This document shows, piece after piece, positions 23,812 through 32,895 of a stretch of 64,000 nt of DNA. Positions within the stretch are counted from its first letter, which is position 1, and each line of letters opens with the position of its first letter. The position numbers and the translations under genes are program-made. Source of the stretch: Paenibacillus prosopidis (GTDB lineage Bacteria; Bacillota; Bacilli; Paenibacillales; Paenibacillaceae). Below the pieces are notes generated by a model. The model had not been told where the DNA came from and searched no databases. It saw nothing but the letters and a program-made list of their open reading frames with translations. The stretch spans positions 124,001-188,000 of the forward strand of contig NZ_QPJD01000005.1 of assembly GCF_003337375.1 (NCBI RefSeq). The letters run 5' to 3'.

Positions 23812-23847
23812 ATTCCAAGCATTGAAGCATTGAATCAGAAATAGTGC

Positions 23848-24531
23848 TCATACCAAATCCGGACTTTGGATAGAGCCCACATATTCATAGTAGATGACTC
23901 GCTGGGACACTCCTCTGGCCACAGCCCGAAATTTCCCTTTATCGACCAGCATGCGGCAGTACTTGATGACAGTCATAATATGCAGTTCCAACTCCCTTGC
24001 AGCCTCGGATGGGCGGATGGCACGATTATGGCGAATGGCCGCTCGCATCAAGTCCCGTTCGATTTTTGAATAGCGTTTCTCCACCATTCTTCTGGTTGCA
24101 CTCTCAACAGACAGATAAGGAGCCAAAATGCTCCGCAATGCGGAGAGAATGAACGAAGGGTTCTCTTTTAACTCATCCAAAGAGATGTAGAAGACCTTAC
24201 AGTCTTGAGCTTCAAGAAAAAGTCCCCGGTTCAAATCCATCCGATATTTGATTCGATCCGTTCCGTGAGAGCCAAAGTCCATGATCTCAAATACAATACG
24301 TATAGCTCCAACAATCCACATGAAATCGACAAAGTAGGATCTCCCTCTCCAGTCCTTTACTTCATATTCAGGATGCAATCCATGGAAATGTCCGATAAGC
24401 TGCCACCAGATTTGCTCAAGAAACAATCGATTTCCGAACCCATGGCCGCGTTTCAGAGCATCTAGACGTTCCCCTCTTCTTCGCCTAAGATGATCACCTA
24501 CCCATTTATCGTTTTCGATCTCAAAACCCAT
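23848..24531 (-). CDS. PD-(D/E)XK/DUF559-like protein with C-terminal helix-turn-helix
   Basis: I do not recognise a named family with certainty. The ~227-residue protein has a central segment reading YFVDFMWIVGAIRIVFEI followed by DFGSHG and RMDLNRGLFLEAQDCKVFYI. The order D ... E-x-(D) ... H ... R ... L resembles DUF559/Vsr-like restriction-endonuclease folds. The last ~70 residues (RDLMRAAIRHNRAIRPSEAA, then HIMTVIKYCRMLVDKGKFR) look like a winged helix. A DNA-binding nuclease or inactive derivative acting as a regulator is the best guess. The ATG at 24531 follows AGAGGTGAG; a GTG at 24546 abuts its GGAGAG. A strong GC-rich hairpin lies upstream. Confidence 0.6.
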   Translation of the reverse strand: MGFEIENDKWVGDHLRRRRGERLDALKRGHGFGNRLFLEQIWWQLIGHFHGLHPEYEVKDWRGRSYFVDFMWIVGAIRIVFEIMDFGSHGTDRIKYRMDLNRGLFLEAQDCKVFYISLDELKENPSFILSALRSILAPYLSVESATRRMVEKRYSKIERDLMRAAIRHNRAIRPSEAARELELHIMTVIKYCRMLVDKGKFRAVARGVSQRVIYYEYVGSIQSPDLV

Positions 24532-24576
24532 TCCCTGATCACTCACCTCTCCATATTCGTCTAATAAAACACAAAA

Positions 24577-24611
24577 CCCCGCCTCCTTTCCGTTTTAGAA
24601 AGGAGGCGGGG
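24577..24611 (-). terminator. GC-rich terminator/attenuator upstream of the nuclease-like gene
   Basis: CCCCGCCTCCTTTC and GAAAGGAGGCGGGG form a perfect 14-bp stem with a 7-nt loop. On the minus strand it is followed by TTTTGTGTTTTATT, the form of an intrinsic terminator. It lies 46 nt upstream of the ATG at 24531, with no gene immediately before it except YitT 340 nt away, so it may be an attenuator. Confidence 0.65.
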
Positions 24612-24899
24612 CATTCTTTGCCACTCGGTTAATGCGTGATAACCATAATGTGCCACAATATAGTCAGAGATCGCAACAGGAAATTGGAAAACTACAAAAT
24701 CCAGCTGAATGATCCTGAATCGGAAGGATTGCGGCCGGCCATCCGCGGTTCAGTTTTAGATAACTGTACGCGTATTTATAATAATGGCTGTATCTGCTGT
24801 CCGCGATTATCTCTTACTTTTAGTATACTTTTGTTTAATCTTCAACTATTCCTCATGTTCGAAAGGAGTGTTTTCACCATTATGTATTCTCGCCGGAGC

Positions 24900-24921
24900 A
24901 TCCCACTCCTCAGAGTGGGAT
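24900..24921. terminator. Hairpin just after the YitT stop
   Basis: ATCCCACTC pairs with GAGTGGGAT around CTCA, 30 nt downstream of the YitT stop codon. There is no T-tract, so it may only stabilise the 3' end. Confidence 0.35.
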
Positions 24922-24951
24922 ACATATGAAATACCTTTATCAATTAATCCA

Positions 24952-25833
24952 TTAATGGATGCTGCCTTTGCTAAACCCGCCGCCCATAACGTCGGATACA
25001 TGCTCTATCGCAATAAACGCCTTACCGTCAATAGATTGCACGATTGCTTTCAGCTTAGCAAGCTCCAAACGTGACACGACGCAATATATCATTTGCGTAT
25101 CCTCCTTCGAATAGCCGCCGCGTGCTTGAATCAATGTCGTGGTACGTCCTAAACGATCGATGATTGCCTGGGAAATTTCCTCGAACTCGCTCGAAATGAT
25201 CGTCACCGATTTAGACTCATCGAGACCCTCCACGACGATATCGATCAATTTAATTGCTATATAGTAAGTAAACATCGAATACATCGCCGAATCCCATTCG
25301 AATACGAAGCCCGCAATGACAAAAATAACGACGTTGAAAATCATAATGATTTGTCCGACAGGCATGCGCAGCTTCTTCGCAATCAATATCGATACGATTT
25401 CTACGCCGTCGAGCGATCCGCCGAATCGGATCGCGAGACCTACGCCTGCGCCCAAGATCAGTCCCCCGAACAATACAGCCAGCAGCTTCTCTTCCGTGAA
25501 CGCGTCAACATGATGCAGAAGCGAGGTCGTTACCGACATGACAATAATCCCGTACAGCGTCGATATAGCAAATGTTTTGCCGATTTGCTTATACCCGAGA
25601 ATGAGAAACGGTACGTTAACGAGGAATAAGTAAAGTCCGAGCGGAAGCGGCGTTAAGTAAGCCAGCATAATAGAAATTCCGGCAATGCCTCCATCGATTA
25701 CGTTATTAGGTACGAGAAATAATTCCAAGGCAACGCCCATTAAAACCGAACCGATCGTGATGAATACGAACCTCTTCAAAATTTCTAAAAACGACAGCCC
25801 TTTGTGTACTTTTGCCAATAGATCATCCCCCAT
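24952..25833 (-). CDS. YitT family membrane protein (DUF161/DUF2179)
   Basis: The ~293-residue protein has five or six transmembrane helices with LFLVPNNVIDGGIAGISIML and GGLILGAGVGLAIRFGGSLDG, both diagnostic of YitT proteins. The C-terminal soluble DUF2179 domain is visible (KSVTIISSEFEEISQAIIDR). The family is widespread in Firmicutes and its transport role is not settled. I chose the ATG at 25833, about 10 nt after GAGGATGA; an in-frame ATG at 25848 abuts the GAGG and is less likely. Confidence 0.9.
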   Translation of the reverse strand: MGDDLLAKVHKGLSFLEILKRFVFITIGSVLMGVALELFLVPNNVIDGGIAGISIMLAYLTPLPLGLYLFLVNVPFLILGYKQIGKTFAISTLYGIIVMSVTTSLLHHVDAFTEEKLLAVLFGGLILGAGVGLAIRFGGSLDGVEIVSILIAKKLRMPVGQIIMIFNVVIFVIAGFVFEWDSAMYSMFTYYIAIKLIDIVVEGLDESKSVTIISSEFEEISQAIIDRLGRTTTLIQARGGYSKEDTQMIYCVVSRLELAKLKAIVQSIDGKAFIAIEHVSDVMGGGFSKGSIH

Positions 25834-25975
25834 TTTGCAAGATTTCATCCTCTGACTGTAGCACAAAAATGGCGTTTTTTCAAAAATGACGGCTCCCCCC
25901 CGAAAAGAAAAACCGTTTACTCAGGCTTGAAATCCGCCACTCTAACGGTATTTCCGCATCAAAAAATGCACGCGG

Positions 25976-26962
25976 TTACTTCTCGACAAATGGAAACAGC
26001 AGCTTTTGCTTGTCGCTATCGTACATGTTTTGCTTCGTAATCACCTCGGACCCCGTATCGATCATCGGCTCCACTTTTTTGTCCGCGCTCAAGTCCATCG
26101 CTGCTTTCACTGCCAGGTAGCCCATATTAAACGGCTTCTGCACGATGGTCGCGTGTAAAACATCCTCCTCGAGGTAGGCAATCTCCTCCATAGAACTATC
26201 GAAGCCGATCAGCTTCACGCGTGATACGGCCTGCTTCTCTTTAATCGCTCTTGCGGCTCCCACCGCCGATGGCTCATTCAAGGCGGCAATGCCTCGCAGT
26301 GTCGGTTCCTTCCGCAGCAGCTCTACCGTAAGTTCGTATGCCTGCTCTTCGGAAGCGTCACTATAAAGCGTATCCAGAACTTGAATGTCCGAATAGCCGG
26401 CTAGACTCTCTCGCACCCCTCGCTCCCGCTCCATTGCCGTCGCTGACCCTCGCACGAAATTCAGAATAGCCACAGGGCCTAACTCGCTTTGATCGATAGA
26501 ATCAATTAATAACTGGCCTGCCTTCTGCCCGGCCGCGTAATTATCCGTTGCGATGAAGCTGCTCGAAATGCCATCCTTAAGACCCGAGTCGACCGTAATC
26601 AGATTGATGCCGGCTGCCACAATCCGCTTCGCGACCGGCACGATCCGGTTATAATCAGTCGCTGCCAAAATAATAACCTGCGGCTTATCCTTAATGGCCT
26701 GCTCCAGCAGCGCAATTTGTCCGTCGATATCCGACTCCGTCAGCGTACCTGCTACCTGCACCTCCACATCAAATTCCTCGGCTGCCGTATTAACGCCTTG
26801 CCGCATCACTTCCCAAAATTCAACCTGACTGCCCGTCGTTTTCGGGACGAACAAGATATGCGGTTTTTGCGGCTGCAGCTTGTTGATTCCCGCATCAACA
26901 ACAAAAGCAGCCATGACTGTTAACAAAATGGCGCATACAGCAATAAGTGTCCATTTTCGCAT
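25976..26962 (-). CDS. Periplasmic-type sugar-binding protein of a sensory module
   Basis: This 328-residue protein has an N-terminal hydrophobic segment (LIAVCAILLTVMAAFVV) without a lipobox, then a type-1 periplasmic binding fold. PHILFVPKTTGSQVEFWEVM, VIILAATDYNRIVPVAK and IDTGSEVITKQN fit the RbsB/XylF class. It lies 5 nt after a sensor kinase gene rather than in a transporter operon. In XylFII-LytS type systems such a protein presents the sugar to the kinase, so it is probably a membrane-tethered sensor subunit. Ligand unknown, likely a monosaccharide. Confidence 0.82.
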   Translation of the reverse strand: MRKWTLIAVCAILLTVMAAFVVDAGINKLQPQKPHILFVPKTTGSQVEFWEVMRQGVNTAAEEFDVEVQVAGTLTESDIDGQIALLEQAIKDKPQVIILAATDYNRIVPVAKRIVAAGINLITVDSGLKDGISSSFIATDNYAAGQKAGQLLIDSIDQSELGPVAILNFVRGSATAMERERGVRESLAGYSDIQVLDTLYSDASEEQAYELTVELLRKEPTLRGIAALNEPSAVGAARAIKEKQAVSRVKLIGFDSSMEEIAYLEEDVLHATIVQKPFNMGYLAVKAAMDLSADKKVEPMIDTGSEVITKQNMYDSDKQKLLFPFVEK

Positions 26963-26967
26963 GATGG

Positions 26968-28761
26968 TTATTCTCCTTTATCTTCCATTAATTCCGGCAT
27001 GCGAAGCGTTACTGTTGTTCCTTCATCCAGCTCACTGTCGAATGACAAGCCGAACCGATCCCCGAAATTGAGCTGTATCCGATGGTTTACATTTTGCAGA
27101 CCTAAACCGCTTGTTGCAGAAGTAGAGGTGTACGCAAGCGGCCTTCCTTTTGCTAAACTCGCATTCAGCTTCGCAGCGTCCGTCCCCACACCGTCATCAA
27201 TAACCTGCAGCTCAATGCCATCATTCACCCGTCCCCCTCTAATGAGAATGTGTCCGGAGTCGGCTTTGTTTTTAATACCGTGGTAAATCGCATTTTCAAC
27301 AAGCGGCTGCAGCACGATTTTTAAAATTTTACATTCCATAATAGCAGGGTCAACGTCGAAGCTGTAGGTGAACTTGTTGCGGTAGCGGATGTTCTGAATC
27401 GTCAAATATTGCTCAATATGCGCAAGCTCGGCACGGATCGGAATAAGCTCCTCTCCCTTGCTGATCGTAAAGCGCAGCAGCTTCGATAAGGCCGACGTCA
27501 TTTTGATGACATCGTCCATCTTGCCCATCTCCGCCATCCAAATAATTGAATCGAGCGTATTGTACAAAAAATGCGGGTGAATTTGCGCCTGCAGAGCCTT
27601 CAGCTCACTGATCCGCTTGTCCTCCTGCTCCTGCACGACCTGACTCATCAAATCCTTGATTTTGCCGGTCATCAAATTAAAGGTGCGGGCCAGCTTGCCG
27701 ATTTCATTCGTGCTCTCTATTTCAACCCTCGTATTGAAATCCCCTTTCTCCACTTTCTTCATGTGGACGTCCAGCTTCTTGATCGGCTTCGTTAGCGTCA
27801 AGGAAAGCAGAATCGAGAACGTAAGGGCAATAATTAAACAAACGGAGCCCCACAGCATTGCGGAAAATTGAATTTGCCTTTTATCGCCGACAAGCTCCTC
27901 CGGATAATTTACGCCAATGACCTTCCATCCGTATTTAGAGCTGCGGATCGTATAAATCTTGTTGGTCCCATCGCTCTTCGCCTCGAACGAGCGGTCACCG
28001 ACGGGCAAAAAAATTTGATCCAGCTCCTCCGATTTCAAGCCTGAGTAAATGAGCTGCTGCTGCGGATGGAAAATAAGATCGCCCCTTGGATCAAGCAGAA
28101 ACACATAACCGCGGTTGCCCATATGAATTTGCTTGCATAAGTCGTTGATGACGTTGTAGTTCAAATCGACGAGCAGTACGCCAGTGCTGCCATCCGCAGC
28201 AGTCTGGGCTTGACGGCTGATCGATACGACCCAGCGGTATTCATTTTTATAAATATGCTGAACGCGCGAGGATGAAATGACCGACTGGCTCCCGGCTTCT
28301 TTCGCCGATTTGTACCAGTCCTGATTCAGCAGCTCGTTATAGCCCTTAAGCCGCGCATCGCCGCGGTCGGATACGAGAGCACCATTCGTGCCGATGAACA
28401 CAATAGAAGCGATATCATTGCGTGATTCCACTATCGAGCGGAAGAATGTGCTTGTCTGCTGAACGAGCGCCAATCCTTTGGGATCATGCGGATCCGGCAT
28501 CCGCATCAGCTGCTGCAGCTCTTCATCGCGAAGCGCCAGCTCCGCAATGCTTTCCATATTGCCAATATAGGTCTGAATGTTGGTGTTTACCTGTTCGATA
28601 AGCTGCGCCGTATAATCGTAGGAGTTGTTTTTGACGGCGTCGGAGGAGAGCAAATACGTATTTACGCTTAGGATGACAGTCGTACAAATAATAAGGCAGG
28701 AGAAGGCGATCGCAATATTGGTATGAATGCTCTTGAATTGAAATAGGCCGCGACCTTTCAT
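26968..28761 (-). CDS. YesM/LytS-type sensor histidine kinase
   Basis: The 597-residue kinase has an N-terminal transmembrane helix (AIAFSCLIICTTVILSVNTY) and an extracellular Cache-like domain to about residue 300. A second transmembrane helix (GSVCLIIALTFSILLSLTL), HAMP, the phospho-acceptor HPHFLYNTLDSIIW and a HATPase region (GVGTDAAKLN, GLGLQNVNHRI) follow. Its ATG overlaps the response regulator stop by 4 nt. It should read an external sugar signal, probably with the downstream binding protein. Confidence 0.92.
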   Translation of the reverse strand: MKGRGLFQFKSIHTNIAIAFSCLIICTTVILSVNTYLLSSDAVKNNSYDYTAQLIEQVNTNIQTYIGNMESIAELALRDEELQQLMRMPDPHDPKGLALVQQTSTFFRSIVESRNDIASIVFIGTNGALVSDRGDARLKGYNELLNQDWYKSAKEAGSQSVISSSRVQHIYKNEYRWVVSISRQAQTAADGSTGVLLVDLNYNVINDLCKQIHMGNRGYVFLLDPRGDLIFHPQQQLIYSGLKSEELDQIFLPVGDRSFEAKSDGTNKIYTIRSSKYGWKVIGVNYPEELVGDKRQIQFSAMLWGSVCLIIALTFSILLSLTLTKPIKKLDVHMKKVEKGDFNTRVEIESTNEIGKLARTFNLMTGKIKDLMSQVVQEQEDKRISELKALQAQIHPHFLYNTLDSIIWMAEMGKMDDVIKMTSALSKLLRFTISKGEELIPIRAELAHIEQYLTIQNIRYRNKFTYSFDVDPAIMECKILKIVLQPLVENAIYHGIKNKADSGHILIRGGRVNDGIELQVIDDGVGTDAAKLNASLAKGRPLAYTSTSATSGLGLQNVNHRIQLNFGDRFGLSFDSELDEGTTVTLRMPELMEDKGE

Positions 28762-30386
28762 GACGTGCCGCTCTCCTTCATTATCGTCCTGTATTCCTTC
28801 GGTGTCCTGCCCGTATTTCGTTTGAAAATAACGCTAAAATATTGCGGATCACTATATCCGACCCGCTCCGCAATATCGTATGTCTTCAATTGCGTAGTAA
28901 TGAGCAGCTGCTTGGCCTTGTCGAGGCGCAGGCGCGTCAAATATTCGACGAATGTATCGCCGGTTTGCTGTTTAAATAAGCCGCTGAAGTAACTGAGACT
29001 GAGAAAAACATGCTGGCATACCTGACTAAGCGACAGCTCAGGGTCATTGTAGTGTTCGTTTATATACAAAATGGCGTCCTGAAGCTGCGTATTGTTCACA
29101 TTCGTTCGCCGCTCCGACAGAAACGCAATGACGCTGCGGCACATTTCCTCCAGCCAGCTTTTCATTTGGTCCACGGTCTTAAGCGGCGGAATACGGGAAA
29201 ACGGATCTTCACCAAGCAGCTCCGAATCATCGAAGCCAGACTGCGCAATTACGTTGATGAAAGCCGCCATTACGCGGTGCAGGTAGCCGTAACAGCTGCT
29301 CGCCGTTGCCCCTGACTCCTTCAACTCCGTGAACCATTCGTCCAAAATGACTGCTGCATGCGAAGCCTTTGCGGTTTTCAGCGCAGCCATCAGCTTCTTC
29401 TCGAATTCATAATAATTCGACGGACCGTTCCGGTCGCCGAACTCAACGTCCTGAATGGAAATGATACGTCCGCTTCCCAGCAGAAAACGGTAATCAAGTG
29501 CGGAGCAGGCCTCTTGGTAAGAGGTGCGCAGCTGTGCTATTGATGTATAGACGCGTCCGATACCGATCGAAACATCCCGCCTCAAATACTTTTGAACCGC
29601 TTGTCCCACATGCGCAGCAAGCTTTTGAGCCTTAACGGCAGTGTCCTCCGCCGGACCCCCAAGCAGCGCCGCTACCTTGTCGTCCCGGGTTTGGAATACG
29701 ATTCCCTCGTTCTCCTCCTGTAGGATCTCCTGTGCGATATTGAACATGGCGAAGCGGAGAAGTTCCTCCGTGCCTGAAACTACTGTAGATGTAGACCCTC
29801 GTTGCGCTTCGCCAGCACCTTCCAAGTCGAACAGCATCGCCAAAAATGTAGCACCCTCCAGCTTGATCTGAAAGTAGTGAAATTTTAGTTCAATATCGTG
29901 AACCGTCATCGGAACAGTGACCAGCTTATCAAGGAAACGCTCGCGCAGCAGCGGCAAACTTTCGTGCAGCTGCTGCCGCAGCTTTGACATATCTTCCATA
30001 CGAGCCTGTTCGTCATCCAGCTCCCGCTTCATTTTCAATAATAAATCGGTGAATTCTTGCAAATTGATCGGCTTCAGCAAATATTCGTTTACTTTAAGCT
30101 TGATCGCCTGCTTCGCATAATCGAAATCCTCGTATCCGGTCAAAATGACAATTTTCAGCTCCCGATACATCCCGCTTATTAGCGCCGTCAGCTCTAGTCC
30201 ATCCATATAAGGCATGTTGATATCCGTAATGACGACGTCGGGATGCAGCCGTTCGACAGCTTCGAGCGCATCTCTGCCGTTACTGAAATCGCCGACCAGC
30301 TCGAAGCCGCAGCGCTCCCAATCCGTCAGCCGCTTCACGCCTTCCCTGACTTCATCCTCATCGTCGACGATCATAATTTTGTACAT
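28758..30386 (-). CDS. YesN-type response regulator with AraC DNA-binding domain
   Basis: The ~542-residue protein begins with a receiver domain (YKIMIVDDEDEVREGV, phosphorylatable Asp in VVITDINMPYMDG near residue 52, Lys in LLKPINL). A long middle region follows, then two helix-turn-helix motifs ending YFSVIFKRNTGRTPKEYRTI. It should activate the neighbouring RbsA/RbsC/RbsB-type operon. The ATG at 30386 follows AAGGGAGTG; an in-frame GTG at 30395 is possible but abuts the site. Confidence 0.92.
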   Translation of the reverse strand: MYKIMIVDDEDEVREGVKRLTDWERCGFELVGDFSNGRDALEAVERLHPDVVITDINMPYMDGLELTALISGMYRELKIVILTGYEDFDYAKQAIKLKVNEYLLKPINLQEFTDLLLKMKRELDDEQARMEDMSKLRQQLHESLPLLRERFLDKLVTVPMTVHDIELKFHYFQIKLEGATFLAMLFDLEGAGEAQRGSTSTVVSGTEELLRFAMFNIAQEILQEENEGIVFQTRDDKVAALLGGPAEDTAVKAQKLAAHVGQAVQKYLRRDVSIGIGRVYTSIAQLRTSYQEACSALDYRFLLGSGRIISIQDVEFGDRNGPSNYYEFEKKLMAALKTAKASHAAVILDEWFTELKESGATASSCYGYLHRVMAAFINVIAQSGFDDSELLGEDPFSRIPPLKTVDQMKSWLEEMCRSVIAFLSERRTNVNNTQLQDAILYINEHYNDPELSLSQVCQHVFLSLSYFSGLFKQQTGDTFVEYLTRLRLDKAKQLLITTQLKTYDIAERVGYSDPQYFSVIFKRNTGRTPKEYRTIMKESGTS

Positions 30387-30796
30387 CCGTTTCACTCCCT
30401 TGAGGACTGACGTTTATTGGCATGCAAATGCAAGCATCAAGGCTTCAGTTGTTGATGCGGAATTTTCTTTCCTGCACATCATAGTGCCACAATTTAACAT
30501 GATCATTCGATTACTAAATATTATTGTTCAACTACTTCGCTACAGTTTCACTTAATACACAAATGCTTTTATGCTTCATACTTGATTTTCGATAGCGCTT
30601 ACAATAATACCTGCTTCCTGCGAGATGAGGTGCATTTTTGCACCTCGTTCCCGCTCACGCGCCAATTACGGCGAAAGGAGGTGCATTTCTGCACCTCATC
30701 GGGCTGCCGTTCCCGCAAGCGGTCCACCACCTCAAGCAACAGCAAAGCAGCAGGCCCGCAAAAATCTGCTGGCCTACTGCTATCACATGCCTTTAT
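30387..30796. other. Region between the importer and sensory operons, no firm gene
   Basis: This 410-bp stretch holds a weak terminator after the binding-protein gene (AGCAGTAGGCC with GGCCTGCTGCT on the minus strand, near 30745-30785). It also holds two near-identical hairpins and a possible cre-like site (CGATAGCGCTTACA, 30590-30603, two mismatches). A poor promoter-like TTGAAC appears nearer the regulator. Confidence 0.5.
30576..30697 (-). repeat. Two near-identical hairpins that enclose mini-ORF starts
   Basis: GAGGTGCATTTTTGCACCTC (30627-30646) and GAGGTGCATTTCTGCACCTC (30678-30697) differ by one base and start 51 bp apart. GTTCCCGC follows each copy. On the minus strand each has GAGGTG in one arm and an ATG in the loop region. 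They start peptides MHLLSP and MHLISQEAGIIVSAIENQV (30576-30635). The Shine-Dalgarno would be sequestered in the stem. Whether either peptide is made is unknown. Confidence 0.4.
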
Positions 30797-31828
30797 TTAT
30801 TCATACAGAAGCGGTTTGATCGTATCCGAGTCCATATTTGTGCTGTCATACCAGTGGAAGCCGGTGTCGATCATCGGCTCTACCTTCTCGCCGTTAATCG
30901 CCTGTACCGCTGCCTTAACGGACCAATAGCCAATGCCGATCGGATCCTGCGTAATCGCGCCTGCCATCGTGCCGTTCTTGATCGCCTCCATTTGCAGCTT
31001 GCCGGAGTCGTAGCCGATTACCGTAATTTTGCCGTTTTTACCGAGCTCGGTTACCGCGTTGACAACGCCGATGGCTGAGCCTTCATTTGCACCGAAGAAG
31101 CCTTTCAGATCGGGATGCGCTTGCATGATCGCTTTCGCAAGGTCCGTCGATTTGAGCTGGTCGCCCGCCCCGTATTGAATATCTACAATTTTGATATCCG
31201 GATATTTCTCTTTGATTTGATTGACGAACCCGTCGCGGCGGTCGATACCGGTACGGCTCGTTTGGTCGTGTATGATGAGCGCAACTTCGCCGGAGCCGCC
31301 GATCAGCTCCGCCATTTTGTCAGCAGCCAGCGCCGCTGCCGCAATATTATCCGTTGCAGCCGTCGTTACTGGAATGTCGCTGTCAACGCCGGAGTCAAAC
31401 CCGACTACCGGAATGTTGGACGATTTTGCTTTCTCCAACAGCGGAATCGCTGCTTTGCTGTCCAATGCTGCGAATGCGATTGCACTAGGTTTCTTGTCGA
31501 GTGCTGCTTGGAGCATTTCAATTTGTTTATCCACCTGAGCTTCCGTCTCAGGCCCTTCGAACGTTATTTCGACGTTCAGCTCTGTCGCCGCTTTCTCCGC
31601 GCCTTGCTTTACCGCCTGCCAGAACTGATGCTGGAAGCCCTTTGAGATAACCGGAATATACAGCTTCTTATCGCCTGACGTGTTTTTCGAATCATTCTCT
31701 GCAGCTGCTGCAGGCTGATTGGCCTCTTTTTCTCCCGCGTTGTTGCCGCCATTCGAACCGCATGCGCTAAGTACCATAACTGTTACTAGAAGAAACATCG
31801 CAACTGACATCCACTTATTTCTTTTCAA
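30797..31828 (-). CDS. RbsB-type sugar-binding lipoprotein
   Basis: The 343-residue protein has a lipoprotein signal ending VMVLSAC and a type-1 periplasmic binding fold (KLYIPVISKGFQHQFWQAVKQ, AIAFAALDSKAAIPLLEKA, VEPMIDTGFHWYDS). It is the binding component of the RbsA/RbsC-type importer upstream. The TTG at 31828, 8 nt behind AAGGGGAG, is the most likely start; longer in-frame starts precede the ribosome-binding site. Sugar specificity is unknown; pentoses are common ligands of this class. Confidence 0.9.
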   Translation of the reverse strand: MKRNKWMSVAMFLLVTVMVLSACGSNGGNNAGEKEANQPAAAAENDSKNTSGDKKLYIPVISKGFQHQFWQAVKQGAEKAATELNVEITFEGPETEAQVDKQIEMLQAALDKKPSAIAFAALDSKAAIPLLEKAKSSNIPVVGFDSGVDSDIPVTTAATDNIAAAALAADKMAELIGGSGEVALIIHDQTSRTGIDRRDGFVNQIKEKYPDIKIVDIQYGAGDQLKSTDLAKAIMQAHPDLKGFFGANEGSAIGVVNAVTELGKNGKITVIGYDSGKLQMEAIKNGTMAGAITQDPIGIGYWSVKAAVQAINGEKVEPMIDTGFHWYDSTNMDSDTIKPLLYE

Positions 31829-31908
31829 AGCCGATCTCCCCTTATGTTTCAAATGGTTGTATTGAACCTCCTCAGGCCAGCTCGGCATTCAGAGGGAAAT
31901 ACCGTTTC

Positions 31909-32895
31909 TCACTTCTTGCGGCGGCGTAATATATCGGCATAGACCGCTCCAATGACAACTAAACCTACGATAACGACCTGCCATTCTTGCGGCACTGACA
32001 ATATGCGCAGACCGTTCGTCAGCACACTCATAATAAGTGCTCCGATGACCGTTCCCAGAATCGACCCCTGTCCCCCGCTGAGCGAAGTGCCGCCGATAAC
32101 AACCGCCGCGATCGCTTCCAGCTCATAGCCGGAACCTAATGCAGGCTGCGCCGAATTGAGGCGTGAGGCCATCATAATACCGGCGATGCCGGCAAACGCG
32201 CCAGTAATGACATAAATGAGTATTTTCCAGAAGGTGACGTTCACGCCGGATAGCCTTGTTGCCTCCTCATTGCTGCCTAGCGCAAAGTTGTATCGTCCGA
32301 TAATCGTCTTAGACAGTACAATGCTGGCGATAATCGCGAGCCCGAAGAAAATAAACACGGCGAACGGCACCTTGAACACCGTACCCATCGCTATTTTCGA
32401 GAAAGCAGGCGTGTCGTTGAAATAAATCGGCTTGGTGCCGGATACGACGAGCGACAGCCCTTTCGTCACCATCATCATGCCTAAAGTAGCGATGAACGGC
32501 GGAATGTTCATTTTCGCGACAAGCCAGCCGCTTATGAATCCGCACAATGCCCCGGTCAAAATACCGCCTGCTATGCCCAGGGGAATCGGCAAGCCCCAGA
32601 ATGTAATGACGACGCCCGTCATGACCGACGCGAACGTCATCACCGTGCCGACCGACAAATCGATTCCCCCCGTAATGATCACGAAGGTAGAGCCAAGCGC
32701 CAGCACGCCGATAACTGCGGTCGAAAGCATTATGCCGATCACATTATCAAAGCGTAAAAAGTTTTCGGACGATAACGAGAAGAACACGACTAATAAGATG
32801 AGACTGGCAAACGCCAGCAGCTTTTGCGTTGCGCCCGTTTTCATAAACACGGGCTTCCGTACTGAAACGCGGTTCTGTACTTCAGCTAACTTCAT
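31909..32895 (-). CDS. RbsC-type sugar ABC transporter permease
   Basis: The 328-residue permease has about eight to ten transmembrane helices and the family motifs [13 protein letters not shown] and [23 protein letters not shown]. Its ATG at 32895 is behind GGAGGAGG and overlaps the ATPase stop codon by 4 nt. A longer frame from 32991 lies inside the ATPase gene and is not credible as the start. Confidence 0.92.
   Translation of the reverse strand: MKLAEVQNRVSVRKPVFMKTGATQKLLAFASLILLVVFFSLSSENFLRFDNVIGIMLSTAVIGVLALGSTFVIITGGIDLSVGTVMTFASVMTGVVITFWGLPIPLGIAGGILTGALCGFISGWLVAKMNIPPFIATLGMMMVTKGLSLVVSGTKPIYFNDTPAFSKIAMGTVFKVPFAVFIFFGLAIIASIVLSKTIIGRYNFALGSNEEATRLSGVNVTFWKILIYVITGAFAGIAGIMMASRLNSAQPALGSGYELEAIAAVVIGGTSLSGGQGSILGTVIGALIMSVLTNGLRILSVPQEWQVVIVGLVVIGAVYADILRRRKK

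Larger units (their letters stand above)
23520..23847. other. Convergent intergenic region, no gene seen
   Basis: The region lies between the MFS gene and the convergent nuclease-like gene. It holds an intrinsic terminator and three copies of a short AT-rich motif. I see no supported coding sequence. Confidence 0.6.
24532..24951. other. Intergenic region with hairpins, no gene seen
   Basis: The segment between the YitT gene and the nuclease-like gene has no convincing CDS. It carries a perfect GC-rich terminator-like hairpin and a smaller hairpin next to the YitT stop. A 14-codon plus-strand frame at 24882 (MYSRRSIPLLRVGYI) sits behind AAAGGAG, but I would not call it. Confidence 0.5.

Noticed and set aside
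24784-25074. Plus-strand frame with a hydrophobic start (MAVSAVRDYLLLLVYFCLIF)
   Set aside because: No ribosome-binding site, and its second half is antisense to the YitT gene.
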